The notes below the pieces were generated by a model. It was given only the letters and a program-made list of their open reading frames with translations, was not told where the DNA came from and made no database searches. DNA of 47,729 nt from Lentilactobacillus farraginis DSM 18382 = JCM 14108 (GTDB taxonomy: Bacteria > Bacillota > Bacilli > Lactobacillales > Lactobacillaceae): NCBI RefSeq assembly GCF_000583655.1, contig NZ_BAKI01000018.1, positions 1-47,729 on the forward strand, in the 5' to 3' direction. Made by a program: the position numbers and the translations under genes. This document shows positions 34,639 through 46,282 of the stretch, one piece after another. Numbering within the stretch: the first letter of the stretch is position 1; each line of letters starts with the position of its first letter.

Positions 34639-34928
34639 AAACATCAAAATAAAAAAATTCTCAATAAATTCGCTCTCATACTGAAAATAACCAATTCATC
34701 TATAAAAAACCATTTCAAAAATAGCCCGTTAAATTGCCAGTTTAAAATAGATTTTTTGATATCTTGGACATATTTGTCCATATACGTGTTTCTCAGATGA
34801 TTTCATCCTTTTTCGATAAAAGTCCCTAAAAATCAAAAAGTAGCTCAGAATGCGTATGAAACGCCTTAGACGTATACTTTTACCCAAAAATAGCGTATAA
34901 TAGATATATGTAAAAGGTGGGTGAAATT

Positions 34929-35159
34929 GTGAAAAAAGAAGTTTTCATTGATAGACCTTATATTACTTTAGGCCAATTACTTAAAGAGGAATCAGTTATC
35001 AGCAGTGGCGGTCAAGCAAAATGGTATTTAAGGGAACATACCGTAAATATCAACGATGAGCCTGACAACCGCCGTGGCCGCAAGCTTTATGACGGTGATA
35101 ACGTGGATATTCCAAATGTTGGCTTATTTTTTATTCGCTCAAAGCAGGGTTCTGAATGA
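34929..35159 (+). CDS. yaaA: S4-domain RNA-binding protein YaaA
   Basis: 76 aa with an S4-like fold: ITLGQLLKEESVISSGGQAKWYL, then NRRGRKLYDGDNVDIPNVG. Always found between dnaN and recF in Firmicutes; thought to bind RNA or ribosome. GTG 34929 has AAGGTGG 9 bases upstream; an in-frame GTG at 34917 lies within that site. The stop overlaps the recF start (ATGA). Confidence 0.9.
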   Translation: MKKEVFIDRPYITLGQLLKEESVISSGGQAKWYLREHTVNINDEPDNRRGRKLYDGDNVDIPNVGLFFIRSKQGSE

Positions 35160-36277
35160 AGTTAAAGACCATTTCACTTCATAATTTTCGAAATTATGTT
35201 AAACAATCCATTGAATTCTCGGATGGCATTAATGTTTTTCTTGGTGAAAACGCACAGGGAAAAACAAACCTGCTTGAAGCCATCTACGTACTGGCACTCA
35301 CCAGAAGTCATCGAACAGCGAATGAAAAAGAACTAATTAATTGGCAAAGCCAAACTGCTCAGTTGAAAGGAACTATTCAAAAACGCTTGGGAAGCATGCC
35401 AATTGAATTGGATTTGGGAACAAAAGGCAAACGAGCCAAGATTAACCACTTGGAACAGGCCAAGTTATCAAGTTATGTTGGTCAGCTGAACGTTATTTTG
35501 TTTGCACCGGAAGACCTTTCAATCGTGAAGGGCGCGCCACAAGTTCGACGTAAATTTATGGACATGGAATTTGGTCAAATGAATAATCGTTATTTATACA
35601 ATTCCACCCAGTATAAAAAGGTCTTAAAGCAACGAAATCGCTATTTAAAGGATCTGCAGCACCGAATTCAATCAGATACCGTTTATCTGGATGTCTTGTC
35701 AGATCAGCTTTCCGCGTATGGTGCGGAAATTATTTATCAACGAATTCAGCTTTTGGATAAACTTGAGCATTTCGCTAAAATAATTCACACGGAAATTTCG
35801 CAGGGAAAAGAAGACTTAACATTTCTTTACCAAACCACGATAGCAGACGAGCAATTAAATTCCGTCGAAACAATTTACCAAGACTTATTAAAAAAGTTTG
35901 CGGATATTAAAAATAAAGAAATTCAACGAGGAACAACTTTAATAGGCCCCCACCGAGATGACTTAAAATTTGCTATTAACAAAAAAGAAGTTCAATCCTT
36001 TGGTTCACAAGGACAACAACGCACAACCGCGCTCTCGGTTAAATTAGCAGAAATTGATTTAATGAAAGAACAAACTGATGAATATCCGGTTTTACTGTTG
36101 GATGATGTTTTATCGGAACTTGATAATTATCGCCAAACCCATTTACTCACAGCAATTCAAAACAAGGTTCAAACATTCCTGACCACAACCAGCTTAAGCG
36201 GTGTGCAGCAGGAACTACTCAGTAATCCTAAGATATTCAGAATTACAAACGGTAAAATCAGTTTAGAAGAATCGTAA
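35156..36277 (+). CDS. recF: DNA replication and repair protein RecF
   Basis: SMC-like ATPase that loads RecA at gaps, 373 aa. Walker A GENAQGKTNLLEAIY, signature SQGQQRTTALSVKLAE, Walker B PVLLLDDVLSELD. ATG overlaps the yaaA stop. Followed 12 bases later by gyrB, the conserved order. Confidence 0.97.
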   Translation: MKLKTISLHNFRNYVKQSIEFSDGINVFLGENAQGKTNLLEAIYVLALTRSHRTANEKELINWQSQTAQLKGTIQKRLGSMPIELDLGTKGKRAKINHLEQAKLSSYVGQLNVILFAPEDLSIVKGAPQVRRKFMDMEFGQMNNRYLYNSTQYKKVLKQRNRYLKDLQHRIQSDTVYLDVLSDQLSAYGAEIIYQRIQLLDKLEHFAKIIHTEISQGKEDLTFLYQTTIADEQLNSVETIYQDLLKKFADIKNKEIQRGTTLIGPHRDDLKFAINKKEVQSFGSQGQQRTTALSVKLAEIDLMKEQTDEYPVLLLDDVLSELDNYRQTHLLTAIQNKVQTFLTTTSLSGVQQELLSNPKIFRITNGKISLEES

Positions 36278-36289
36278 AGGAGATAACCC

Positions 36290-38232
<1,943 letters not shown>

Positions 38233-38240
38233 TAATCCAA

Positions 38241-38256
38241 TGTTTCATATGAAACA
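38241..38256. other. parS-like palindrome TGTTTCATATGAAACA between gyrB and gyrA
   Basis: A perfect 16-bp palindrome that differs from the Firmicute parS consensus only at the two central positions. It also could be a weak hairpin. Found 8.5 bases past gyrB and about 5 kb from oriC. Confidence 0.5.
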
Positions 38257-38290
38257 TTGCTTTTCCTATTTTGAATGGAGGTAAAAAAGA

Positions 38291-40755
38291 TTGGCTAACA
38301 AAACTAACCAGGACGGCGATTTCCCAGGACGAATCACCAATGTTGATTTATCCAAAAAATGAGAACATCTTTCCTGGATTACGCGATGAGCGTTATTGTA
38401 GCCCGGGCACTTCCGGATGTTCGTGACGGTTTAAAACCGGTTCATCGTCGGATTCTCTATGATATGAATGAATTAGGCGTTACACCTGATAAACCATATA
38501 AGAAATCAGCCAGAATCGTTGGGGATGTTTTAGGAAAGTATCATCCCCACGGCGATACAGCTGTTTACGAATCGATGGTTCGAATGGCGCAACCATTTAG
38601 TTACAGATATATGCTGGTTGACGGACACGGAAACTTTGGGTCTGTCGATGGTGACGGAGCGGCTGCCATGCGTTACACTGAGGCTCGGTTAAGTAAAATT
38701 GCGATGGAAATGCTGCGTGACATCAATAAAGATACTATTGATTTTGAACCCAACTATGACGGTACTGAAAGAGAGCCCAGCGTACTGCCCTCACGATTCC
38801 CCAACCTTTTAGTTAATGGGGCTTCTGGAATTGCGGTTGGAATGGCAACCAATATTCCGCCACATAACCTTTCTGAAGTCATTAGTGCCATTCACGTATT
38901 AATGGATAATCCTGACGCGACAACGGCTGATTTGATGGAGGTGCTACCAGGACCCGATTTCCCAACCGGTGGCGTTGTAATGGGAAAATCAGGTATTCGA
39001 AAAGCATATGAAACTGGCCGTGGTTCCATTATTTTACGTGCCAAAGTTGAGATTGAAGGCGAAGCAACCGGCAAGCAGCGGATCATCGCGACTGAACTTC
39101 CCTACATGGTTAATAAAGCCAAGCTAATTGAACGCATTGCTGAATTGGCAAGAGATAAGCGAATTGAAGGAATCACCGATATTAATGATGAGTCCGATCG
39201 GGAAGGCTTACGGGTAGTAATCGATGTCCGAAGGGATGCCAGTGCCGAAGTTATCCTAAATAATTTATACAAGCTTACTTTAATGCAAACGTCGTTTAGT
39301 TTTAACATGCTGGCCATCGTTAAGGGAACTCCGAGAATTTTAAGCCTAAAGGAAATTCTTCAGTATTACTTGGAACATCAAGTAGAAGTAATTACTCGGC
39401 GAACAAAGTATGAATTAAAGAAGGCCCAAGCCAGGGCTCATATTCTTGAAGGGTTGCGGATTGCACTTGACCATATCGATGAAATTATTAAGATTATTCG
39501 TGGCTCACAAACCGGTGAACTGGCTAAAAACCAGCTGATTGAGGGGTTTGGATTAAGTGATAAGCAGGCTCAGGCAATCCTGGATATGCGATTGGTTCGA
39601 TTAACCGGCTTGGAACGTGAGAAGATTGATAAAGAATATAATCAATTAATGAAGGATATCGAAGATTACAAGGCAATCTTGGGTAGTCGTGATCGAATCA
39701 ACCAAATTATTTACGAAGAATTATTGGAAATTCAGAAAAAATTTGGTGATAAGCGGCGAACTGAACTTTTGGTTGGCGAAGTTCTCAGCTTAGAAGATGA
39801 AGACTTAATTGAAGAAGAAGACGTCATTGTTTCACTAACCCATAATGGCTACATCAAACGCTTGCCGGTAACTGAGTTTAAAGCTCAAAATCGCGGTGGC
39901 CGCGGTGTTCAGGGCATGGGCGTTCATGATGATGACTTCGTAGAACAATTGGTTTCGACTTCCACTCATGATGTTTTATTATTCTTTACAGATGCCGGTA
40001 AAGTTTACCGGATGAAAGGCTATGAAATTCCTGAGTATGGACGATCGGCCAAAGGCATTCCGATTGTTAATTTATTAAATATCAACTCTGGTGAAAAAAT
40101 CGAAGCAGTTATTAATGTTTCCGATCGGAAAAATGATGTTCAAAAAGATTTACTGTTCGTAACTTTATACGGGACGGTAAAACGAACACCAGTCTCTGAA
40201 TTCGCCAATATTCGAAGTAATGGTCTGATTGCAATTCATTTAAAAGATGGTGATCAATTAATCAATGCCTTGATTATTGATCCGGATCAAAATGTGATTA
40301 TTGGGACACACTTGGGTTATGCGGTAAGCTTTAATGCTGCCAAGGTTCGCTCAATGGGACGTTCTGCGACGGGCGTTCGTGGTATCCGACTGCGGGATAA
40401 CGATTATGTAGTTGGTGCTGATATTTTGAACCCTGATAGTGAAGTTTTTGTGATTTCAGAAAAAGGGTTTGGAAAACGAACACCGGCTGCAGAATACCCG
40501 ATTAAGGGACGTGGCGGAAAAGGTGTTCTAACAGCAAATATCACTGAAAAGAATGGGCCGCTTGCAGGCTTAACAACTGTTAGTGGTAATGAGGATATTA
40601 TGCTGATTACCGATAAAGGTGTTATGATTCGATTTGGGGTCGAAGACGTTTCACAAACCCGCCGTGCTACTTTAGGGGTTCATTTGATCAGAATTGATGA
40701 AGACTCCAAGGTATCAACAATGGCCAAAGTTGAAAAACAGTCGGATGAAGAATAG
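38291..40755 (+). CDS. gyrA: DNA gyrase subunit A; frameshift at 38354-38359
   Basis: DNA-cleaving subunit of gyrase, about 821 aa. TTG 38291, with GGAGG upstream, begins [20 protein letters not shown]; the frame stops after SKK because the A6 run at 38354-38359 lacks one A. Restoring it gives [20 protein letters not shown]. The catalytic Tyr is in [11 protein letters not shown]. The resistance-determining loop reads [17 protein letters not shown], with Thr where Ser is usual (E. coli 83). C-terminal pinwheel blades contain the GyrA box QNRGGRGV. Essential; the break is probably a read error. Confidence 0.96.
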
Positions 40756-40810
40756 TACTGAATCGGATTCTGATAATTCAAATAACGAATAGACAGCCAA
40801 AACATAGTTT

Positions 40811-40846
40811 AAAAGGTCAACGGTATTAAATGCCGGCTGGCCTTTT
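40811..40846 (+). terminator. gyrA terminator
   Basis: AAAAGGTCA / TGGCCTTTTT stem with GG / CC inner pairs and U-tract, 56 bases after the stop. Confidence 0.8.
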
Positions 40847-40869
40847 TCTTTATTTAAAGATGTAAATGT

Positions 40870-40897
40870 TTGACTTACTTTTTGTAAGTGATATGCT
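40870..40897 (+). promoter_or_regulatory. Promoter of the lactate oxidase gene
   Basis: TTGACT (40870-40875), 16 bases, TATGCT (40892-40897). The spacer contains the palindrome CTTACTTTTTGTAAG, a possible operator. Confidence 0.55.
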
Positions 40898-40937
40898 GAT
40901 TTTAAAATAAATCGAAGTCAGTATGGAGGGACTTAAA

Positions 40938-42047
40938 ATGGCAATTGTAAATGGCTATAAGCAAAATGAGAATGAAAAGGCGTTAGATATTTTAAATCTG
41001 GATCAACTTGAGGCCCAGGCAAAAGAAATAATCCCTACCGGTGGTTTTGGTTACATAGCCGGTGGTTCTGAGGATGAATGGACTTTACAGGCGAATAGGC
41101 GGGCATTTACTCATAAGCAAATTGTTCCCCGAGCTTTGACCAATATTGAAAAACCGGAACTGGATACAAACGTTTTCGGTTTACCACTTAAAACGCCGAT
41201 TTTTATGGTACCGGCAGCAGCTCAAGGGCTCGCTCATGCAAAAGGAGAAGTGGATACAGCCAAAGGATTGGCAGCTGTTGGTGGGCTAATGGCACAAAGC
41301 ACTTATTCTTCTACATCGATTGCTGATACAGCCTCGGCAGGGGCCGGCGCACCACAGTTCTTTCAGTTATATATGAGTAAAGATTGGGAATTTAATAAAT
41401 CTTTGCTTGATGAAGCTAAAAAAGCAGGGGTTAAAGGGATTATTTTAACTGTTGATGCCACTGTTGACGGTTATCGTGAAGCAGACATTGTTAATAATTT
41501 TCAATTTCCAATTCCAATGGCCAACTTGACCAAATATAGCGAAGGCGATGGTCAGGGTAAAGGAATTGCTGAGATATACGCTTCAGCTGCTCAAAAGATT
41601 GGTCCTGACGATGTTGCCCGAATTGCAGATTATACTGATTTACCGGTTATTGTTAAAGGAATTGAATCGCCTGAAGATGCACTTTACGCAATTGGGGCCG
41701 GCGCCGCGGGAATTTATGTATCTAATCACGGTGGACGGCAATTAAACGGCGGTCCGGCTTCCTTTGATGTTTTGGCAGACGTTGCCAGAGCGGTTAACGG
41801 GAAAGTACCGATAATTTTCGATTCCGGTGTTCGGCGTGGATCGGATGTTTTTAAAGCTTTGGCTTCCGGCGCTGATTTGGTTGGCATTGGCCGACCTGTT
41901 ATTTATGGCTTGGCACTTGGTGGTGCCCAAGGTGTTCAATCAGTATTTGAACACCTTGACCATGAATTGGAAATCATTATGCAGCTGGCAGGAACAAAAA
42001 CAATTGCGGATGTAAAAAAAGCAAAGCTGCTTAATATTCATTATTAA
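40938..42047 (+). CDS. lctO: FMN-dependent alpha-hydroxy acid oxidase, probable L-lactate oxidase
   Basis: Oxidises L-lactate (or a related 2-hydroxy acid) with O2 to pyruvate and H2O2. 369 aa TIM barrel. GGFGYIAGGSEDEWT near the N-terminus, PAAAQGLAH, FQLYMSKD, the FMN/substrate Lys in LPVIVKGIESPEDA, the catalytic His in YVSNHGGRQLNGGPASFD, and FDSGVRRGSDVFKALASGADLVGIGRP. Similar along its length to Aerococcus lactate oxidase. GGAGGGACTTAAA precedes ATG 40938. Monocistronic, between gyrA and rpsF. Sequence cannot exclude a different 2-hydroxy acid as substrate. Confidence 0.88.
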   Translation: MAIVNGYKQNENEKALDILNLDQLEAQAKEIIPTGGFGYIAGGSEDEWTLQANRRAFTHKQIVPRALTNIEKPELDTNVFGLPLKTPIFMVPAAAQGLAHAKGEVDTAKGLAAVGGLMAQSTYSSTSIADTASAGAGAPQFFQLYMSKDWEFNKSLLDEAKKAGVKGIILTVDATVDGYREADIVNNFQFPIPMANLTKYSEGDGQGKGIAEIYASAAQKIGPDDVARIADYTDLPVIVKGIESPEDALYAIGAGAAGIYVSNHGGRQLNGGPASFDVLADVARAVNGKVPIIFDSGVRRGSDVFKALASGADLVGIGRPVIYGLALGGAQGVQSVFEHLDHELEIIMQLAGTKTIADVKKAKLLNIHY

Positions 42048-42067
42048 AAAAATAAAGTTATTTTCAG

Positions 42068-42110
42068 AAAGTTCAGGCTTGAATCTGTTTCCTGAACTTT
42101 TTATTTATTT
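42068..42110 (+). terminator. Terminator of the lactate oxidase gene
   Basis: AAAGTTCAGG / CCTGAACTTT 10-bp stem followed by TTATTTATTT. Confidence 0.88.
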
Positions 42111-42144
42111 TAATGTCAAGAGAAACTACCGGCTCAGTATCGTA

Positions 42145-42294
42145 TATAATTAATGTACCGTAAATCAATTAACTTAGGCGTATTGATATTTTATTGGAAA
42201 CATGTTACTATTCTTATTTGTGAGTATCTGAGTAAAAACAGAAACTCTCCTTGCTCTCGGGAAGGGAGCCATAAGTCCATAAGGAGGTGCAATC
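42145..42294 (+). promoter_or_regulatory. Promoter -10 and leader of the rpsF-ssb-rpsR operon
   Basis: TATAAT at 42145-42150 is followed by a leader of about 140 bases. It has a possible hairpin CTCTCCTT...AAGGGAG (about 42245-42268) and AAGGAGG before rpsF. S6:S18-binding leaders are known for this operon in other bacteria; I cannot match the consensus by eye with confidence. Confidence 0.4.
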
Positions 42295-42591
42295 ATGGAA
42301 GAAAAGAAATACGAAATCACATACATCATCCGTCCTGATATTGAAGAAGCAGCTAAGTCTTCACTTATCGAACGATTTGACAAAATCGTTACCGACAATG
42401 GTGCTAAGATTCTTGATTCAAAAGACTGGTCAAAGCGCCGTTTCGCATATGAAATTGGTGGCTATAACGAAGGAACTTATCATGTTATTACGTTGACAAG
42501 TGATACTGATACTGCCTTGAATGAATTTGACCGGCTTTCAAAGATCAATGATGATATTTTACGTCATATGATCGTTGTTCGCGATGACTAA
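42295..42591 (+). CDS. rpsF: 30S ribosomal protein S6
   Basis: 98 aa, normal length. [19 protein letters not shown] at the start, then [21 protein letters not shown]. Ferredoxin-like fold, partners with S18 on the 30S platform. First gene of rpsF-ssb-rpsR with AAGGAGGTG upstream. Confidence 0.98.
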   Translation: MEEKKYEITYIIRPDIEEAAKSSLIERFDKIVTDNGAKILDSKDWSKRRFAYEIGGYNEGTYHVITLTSDTDTALNEFDRLSKINDDILRHMIVVRDD

Positions 42592-42626
42592 TAAATCATT
42601 CTAACTATGAGGGGAGCAGATTCAGC

Positions 42627-43151
42627 ATGCTTAATCGTGCAGTTTTAACGGGACGCCTAACCCGTGACGTTGATTTACGATACACACAGAGCGGAACGGC
42701 TGTTGGTACTTTCTCGTTAGCAGTAGATCGGCGCTTTACTAACCAACAAGGTGAACGGGAAGCTGATTTTATCAACTGTGTAATCTGGCGTAAATCCGCT
42801 GAGAATTTTGCCAACTTTGTTCATAAGGGATCCCTTGTTGGAATTGATGGTCGTATCCAAACTCGGAATTACGAAAATCAACAGGGACAACGGGTCTATG
42901 TGACTGAAGTTGTTGTCGAGAACTTTGCATTACTTGAACCTCGTTCTGCGCGGAACAACAATGCAAACAATCAGCAAAACGGTAATGCTCCTCAACAAAA
43001 TAACGGAAATAGCAATCCATTCGATAATAGTTCGAAACCCAACAATGGTAATGCCAACAACAATAATGGGGGCAATAAGAGTAATCCGAATGACCCATTT
43101 GCCAATTCTGGGGACTCGATTGATATTTCCGATGATGATTTACCATTCTAG
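42627..43151 (+). CDS. ssb: Single-stranded DNA-binding protein
   Basis: 174 aa: OB fold ([38 protein letters not shown]) in residues 1-105, a long Asn/Gln/Gly-rich linker (~110-160), and the acidic tail DISDDDLPF that recruits replication and repair proteins. Between rpsF and rpsR as in other Firmicutes, coupled at about 35-base spacing. Confidence 0.97.
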   Translation: MLNRAVLTGRLTRDVDLRYTQSGTAVGTFSLAVDRRFTNQQGEREADFINCVIWRKSAENFANFVHKGSLVGIDGRIQTRNYENQQGQRVYVTEVVVENFALLEPRSARNNNANNQQNGNAPQQNNGNSNPFDNSSKPNNGNANNNNGGNKSNPNDPFANSGDSIDISDDDLPF

Positions 43152-43186
43152 AGATGGTAGAGAAACTTTCATGAGGAGGAACTAAC

Positions 43187-43399
43187 ATGGCTCAACAAAG
43201 ACGTGGCGGCCGTCGTCGCCGTAAAGTCGATTTTATCGCTGCTAACCACATTGAATATATCGACTACAAAGATGTTGATTTGTTGAAGCGTTTTGTTTCA
43301 GAACGGGGAAAAATTCTTCCTCGTCGAGTAACTGGAACAAGTGCTAAAAATCAACGTAAACTTACAATTGCTATTAAACGAGCACGGATTATGGCTTAA
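43187..43399 (+). CDS. rpsR: 30S ribosomal protein S18
   Basis: 70 aa, basic N-terminus ([20 protein letters not shown]) and [20 protein letters not shown]. No zinc-binding Cys set, so the Cys-minus form. GAGGAGG precedes the ATG. Confidence 0.98.
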   Translation: MAQQRRGGRRRRKVDFIAANHIEYIDYKDVDLLKRFVSERGKILPRRVTGTSAKNQRKLTIAIKRARIMA

Positions 43400-43434
43400 T
43401 GCCTTTCGTTGCTGAAGACTAATAGTGTTTATAG

Positions 43435-43476
43435 GAGGTCTGGATGAAACTTCGATTTTATCCGGGCCTCTATTTT
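43435..43476 (+). terminator. Terminator of the rpsF-ssb-rpsR operon
   Basis: GAGGTCTGGAT / ATCCGGGCCTC 11-bp stem (two G-U pairs) followed by TATTTTATATT. Confidence 0.75.
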
Positions 43477-43574
43477 ATATTCGAAAAGAAATACTATGCA
43501 ACTATTTTGAGGATAAAAGATTTATACTGATAATGTATCTTTAAATTCTTCAGGAAAATTTAATTTTTATTTTA

Positions 43575-43583
43575 TGGTAAAAT
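43575..43583 (+). promoter_or_regulatory. gdpP extended -10 promoter
   Basis: TGGTAAAAT (TAAAAT at 43578-43583), 37 bases before the gdpP ATG, with no clear -35. Confidence 0.45.
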
Positions 43584-43619
43584 AAAAACATTAAGCATAG
43601 TAATTCAAGAGGATAAGAA

Positions 43620-45632
43620 ATGAAAAATTGGTTTTCTCGTAATAGTGGTGAATTACCACCATTTGTTCATAATCGTCGATTGCGACGAATAATGCTGTTT
43701 ATCGCATTAATTGTGATCTACGGTGTTGTAATTTCATTTTTATATAATATTGCTGCTTCGATCATTTTGATTGTCATTAGTGTGATGGGGCTCATCTACA
43801 CAATTGTTATGATGAACGAAATGAGCACTGATACCAATCGATACATCTCGGACCTCTCTTACCGGATTCATCGTGGTGAACAGGAAAGTCTGTTAGAAAT
43901 GCCGATTGGTGTCATGATTTTAAATGATGCGGGTTCAATTGAGTGGGTCAATCCTTACCTGATGCGTTATTTTAATAATGAAAACGTTCTTGGAAAGCGA
44001 ATTGAAGATATTGACCACGATCTGCAGCAGCTGATCATGAAATACGAAGAATCGGATGAATTTCATACCGTTACTTGGCGGGATCATAAATTTACCATGT
44101 TGATTCAAAATGAGTATCATTCAGTTTACATGTTTGATATTACTCGCTATGCAAACTTGGAAGAACGTTACGAAGAAGAACAGATTTCAGTTGGTCAGAT
44201 TTTTTTGGATAATTACGATGAAATTACTCAGTCAATGACGGATCAGGAAATTTCTAATCTGAGTAATTATGTCACCAATGAGCTTGCGACCTGGTCTAAA
44301 AAGTACGGCATGTACTTGAAACAAATTGATGACGATCATTTCTTCCTGCTTGCTTACGCAAAATCGCTGACTGAAATTGAAAATGATAAATTCAATATTC
44401 TTGATATTGTTCGTGAAAGTACTTCTAAGCAGAATTTCCCGTTAACCTTGAGTATTGGGATTTCCTATGGTGAAGATGATCTTAATAGCTTGGCAGATCA
44501 AGCCCAGAGCAATTTAGACCTGGCGTTGGGTCGTGGCGGTGATCAGGTTGTGGTTAAGTCTTTGGATGGTACAGCTCGATTTTACGGTGGTAAAACCAAC
44601 CCGATGGAGAAGCGGACTCGAGTTCGTGCCAGAATGATTTCTCAAGCTTTAAATGAATTGATGGGTGACGCGGATCAAATCTTCGTTCAAGGCCATACAC
44701 GCCCGGATATGGACTCTCTGGGTGCATGTATGGGAATTCGGCGAATTGCTCAGATGAACAATAAAAAATGCTGGATCGTATTGGATAAAGAAAAGGTCCA
44801 TTCCGATATCCAGCGGCTTTTAGAGGCAACTAAAAAGTACCCGGAAATTAACGATGCAATTATTACACCGTCAGAAGCTCTTTCAAAGGTAACTGACAGT
44901 AGTTTGCTAATTATGGTTGATCACTCCAAGCCGTCAATCAGCATTTCCCCTGAGCTGTATCAAAGGATGACACAGAAAGTGGTGATTATTGACCATCACC
45001 GACGTGGCGAAGAATTTCCGGAAAATCCAATGCTGGTTTATATTGAACCTTATGCTTCATCAACTTGTGAGCTGATTACTGAAATGTTTGAATATCAACC
45101 GCATGAAGAGGAACCGATTAATCGGATTGAGGCAACGGCAATGCTGACAGGAATCTTTATTGATACCCAATCATTTTCGATGCGAACCGGAACCAGAACG
45201 TTTGATGCTGCCAGTTATCTTCGGTCGGCCGGTGCCGATTCTGCGGAAATGCAGCAGCTGATGAAAGAAAATATTGATAATTATCTGCAGCGAAACCATT
45301 TGATTTCAATGGTTGAATTTTTCCATAAAGACATGGCAATGATTGTTGGTGAAGAAGACCGGGTTTATGATCCGGTTACGGCCGCCCAGGCTTGTGATTC
45401 ACTTTTAACAATGTCTGGTGTTGATGCCTCGTTCATTATTACAAAACGCTCAGATAATAAAATCGGTGTTTCAGCTCGTAGTACGGGCGCAATAAACGTT
45501 CAGATTATTATGGAACGAATGGGCGGTGGCGGTCATTTATCAAGTGGGGCCACGCAACTGGAAGATAAGTCGATTGCAGAGGTTAAACAATTACTGCTTG
45601 AAACGATTGACTATATCGATGATAATGAATAA
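43620..45632 (+). CDS. gdpP: c-di-AMP phosphodiesterase GdpP (DHH/DHHA1)
   Basis: Membrane enzyme hydrolysing c-di-AMP to pApA; 670 aa. Two helices (~25-65), PAS-like domain (~80-150), degenerate GGDEF domain (~175-300, ending LGRGGDQVVVKS), DHH domain with HTRPDMDSLGA and VIIDHHRRGEEF, and DHHA1 with GGGGHLSSGA. All metal-binding motifs look intact. c-di-AMP controls K+ and osmolyte balance and wall stress. Usual neighbour of rplI and dnaC. Confidence 0.96.
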   Translation: MKNWFSRNSGELPPFVHNRRLRRIMLFIALIVIYGVVISFLYNIAASIILIVISVMGLIYTIVMMNEMSTDTNRYISDLSYRIHRGEQESLLEMPIGVMILNDAGSIEWVNPYLMRYFNNENVLGKRIEDIDHDLQQLIMKYEESDEFHTVTWRDHKFTMLIQNEYHSVYMFDITRYANLEERYEEEQISVGQIFLDNYDEITQSMTDQEISNLSNYVTNELATWSKKYGMYLKQIDDDHFFLLAYAKSLTEIENDKFNILDIVRESTSKQNFPLTLSIGISYGEDDLNSLADQAQSNLDLALGRGGDQVVVKSLDGTARFYGGKTNPMEKRTRVRARMISQALNELMGDADQIFVQGHTRPDMDSLGACMGIRRIAQMNNKKCWIVLDKEKVHSDIQRLLEATKKYPEINDAIITPSEALSKVTDSSLLIMVDHSKPSISISPELYQRMTQKVVIIDHHRRGEEFPENPMLVYIEPYASSTCELITEMFEYQPHEEEPINRIEATAMLTGIFIDTQSFSMRTGTRTFDAASYLRSAGADSAEMQQLMKENIDNYLQRNHLISMVEFFHKDMAMIVGEEDRVYDPVTAAQACDSLLTMSGVDASFIITKRSDNKIGVSARSTGAINVQIIMERMGGGGHLSSGATQLEDKSIAEVKQLLLETIDYIDDNE

Positions 45633-45669
45633 AGAAAATAAATTTTGAGGATAGTAGGAGTGATCTGTT

Positions 45670-46121
45670 GTGAAAGTTATTTTTCTAGAAGACGTCCGTG
45701 GTAAAGGTAAACGCGGTGAGGTTAAAGAAGTTCCAGACGGCTATGCTCAAAACTTTCTAATTAAAAACGGCAAAGCAAAAGCAGCTTCCCGCCAAGCAAT
45801 GAGTCAGTTAAAAGGCCAACAACGGCTGAAAAGAAGCGTGAAGAAGAAGAACTTGAGGAAGCCAAGGCTGTTAAAACAAAATTGGAAGACGATAAGACAG
45901 TTGTTGAGTTGAAAGCCAAGTCAGGGACTGATGGCCGCTTATTTGGTTCGATTCCAAGTAAGCAGATTGCTTCGGCTTTGGATAAACAATACGGGATTAA
46001 GCTTGATAAGCGAAAAATCGAGCTGGCTGAACCCATTAAGGTTGCCGGTTACACAAACGTACCGGTAAAGTTACACGCTGAAGTAACAGCGCGAATCCGA
46101 GTACACGTATCAGAAAAATAG
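45670..46121 (+). CDS. rplI: 50S ribosomal protein L9; frameshift near 45823
   Basis: About 150 aa after correction. N-domain [20 protein letters not shown] then [20 protein letters not shown]; the frame derails after LKGQQ. One extra base near 45823 restores [20 protein letters not shown], the long connecting helix, and then the C-domain ([20 protein letters not shown]). GTG start with AGGAGTG upstream. The missing base is probably a read error. Confidence 0.95.
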
Positions 46122-46138
46122 TCGGTAGTACAACGACG

Positions 46139-46184
46139 GACTGGAAACGAAGCGATTAAGAGCATTTGTCTCCAGTCTCTTTTG
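46139..46184 (+). terminator. rplI terminator
   Basis: GACTGGA / TCCAGTC stem with a 25-base loop, then CTCTTTTG. Confidence 0.55.
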
Positions 46185-46282
46185 TTTGGATAGTGGTTAT
46201 TTTTATGATAAAACGGTAACACTGATATTATTGAAGTAATGATATAAGGATTTGGATTTTAGATTAAAATTGGTGACTATTA

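Noticed and set aside
42151..42294. S6:S18 ribosomal leader motif
   Set aside because: A hairpin is present, but I cannot place the CCG-containing bulge of the known motif with confidence.
43444..43530. 28-codon frame after rpsR with AGGAGG just upstream
   Set aside because: The ribosome site and first codons form the operon terminator stem (43435-43470), and the composition shows no domain; most likely chance.
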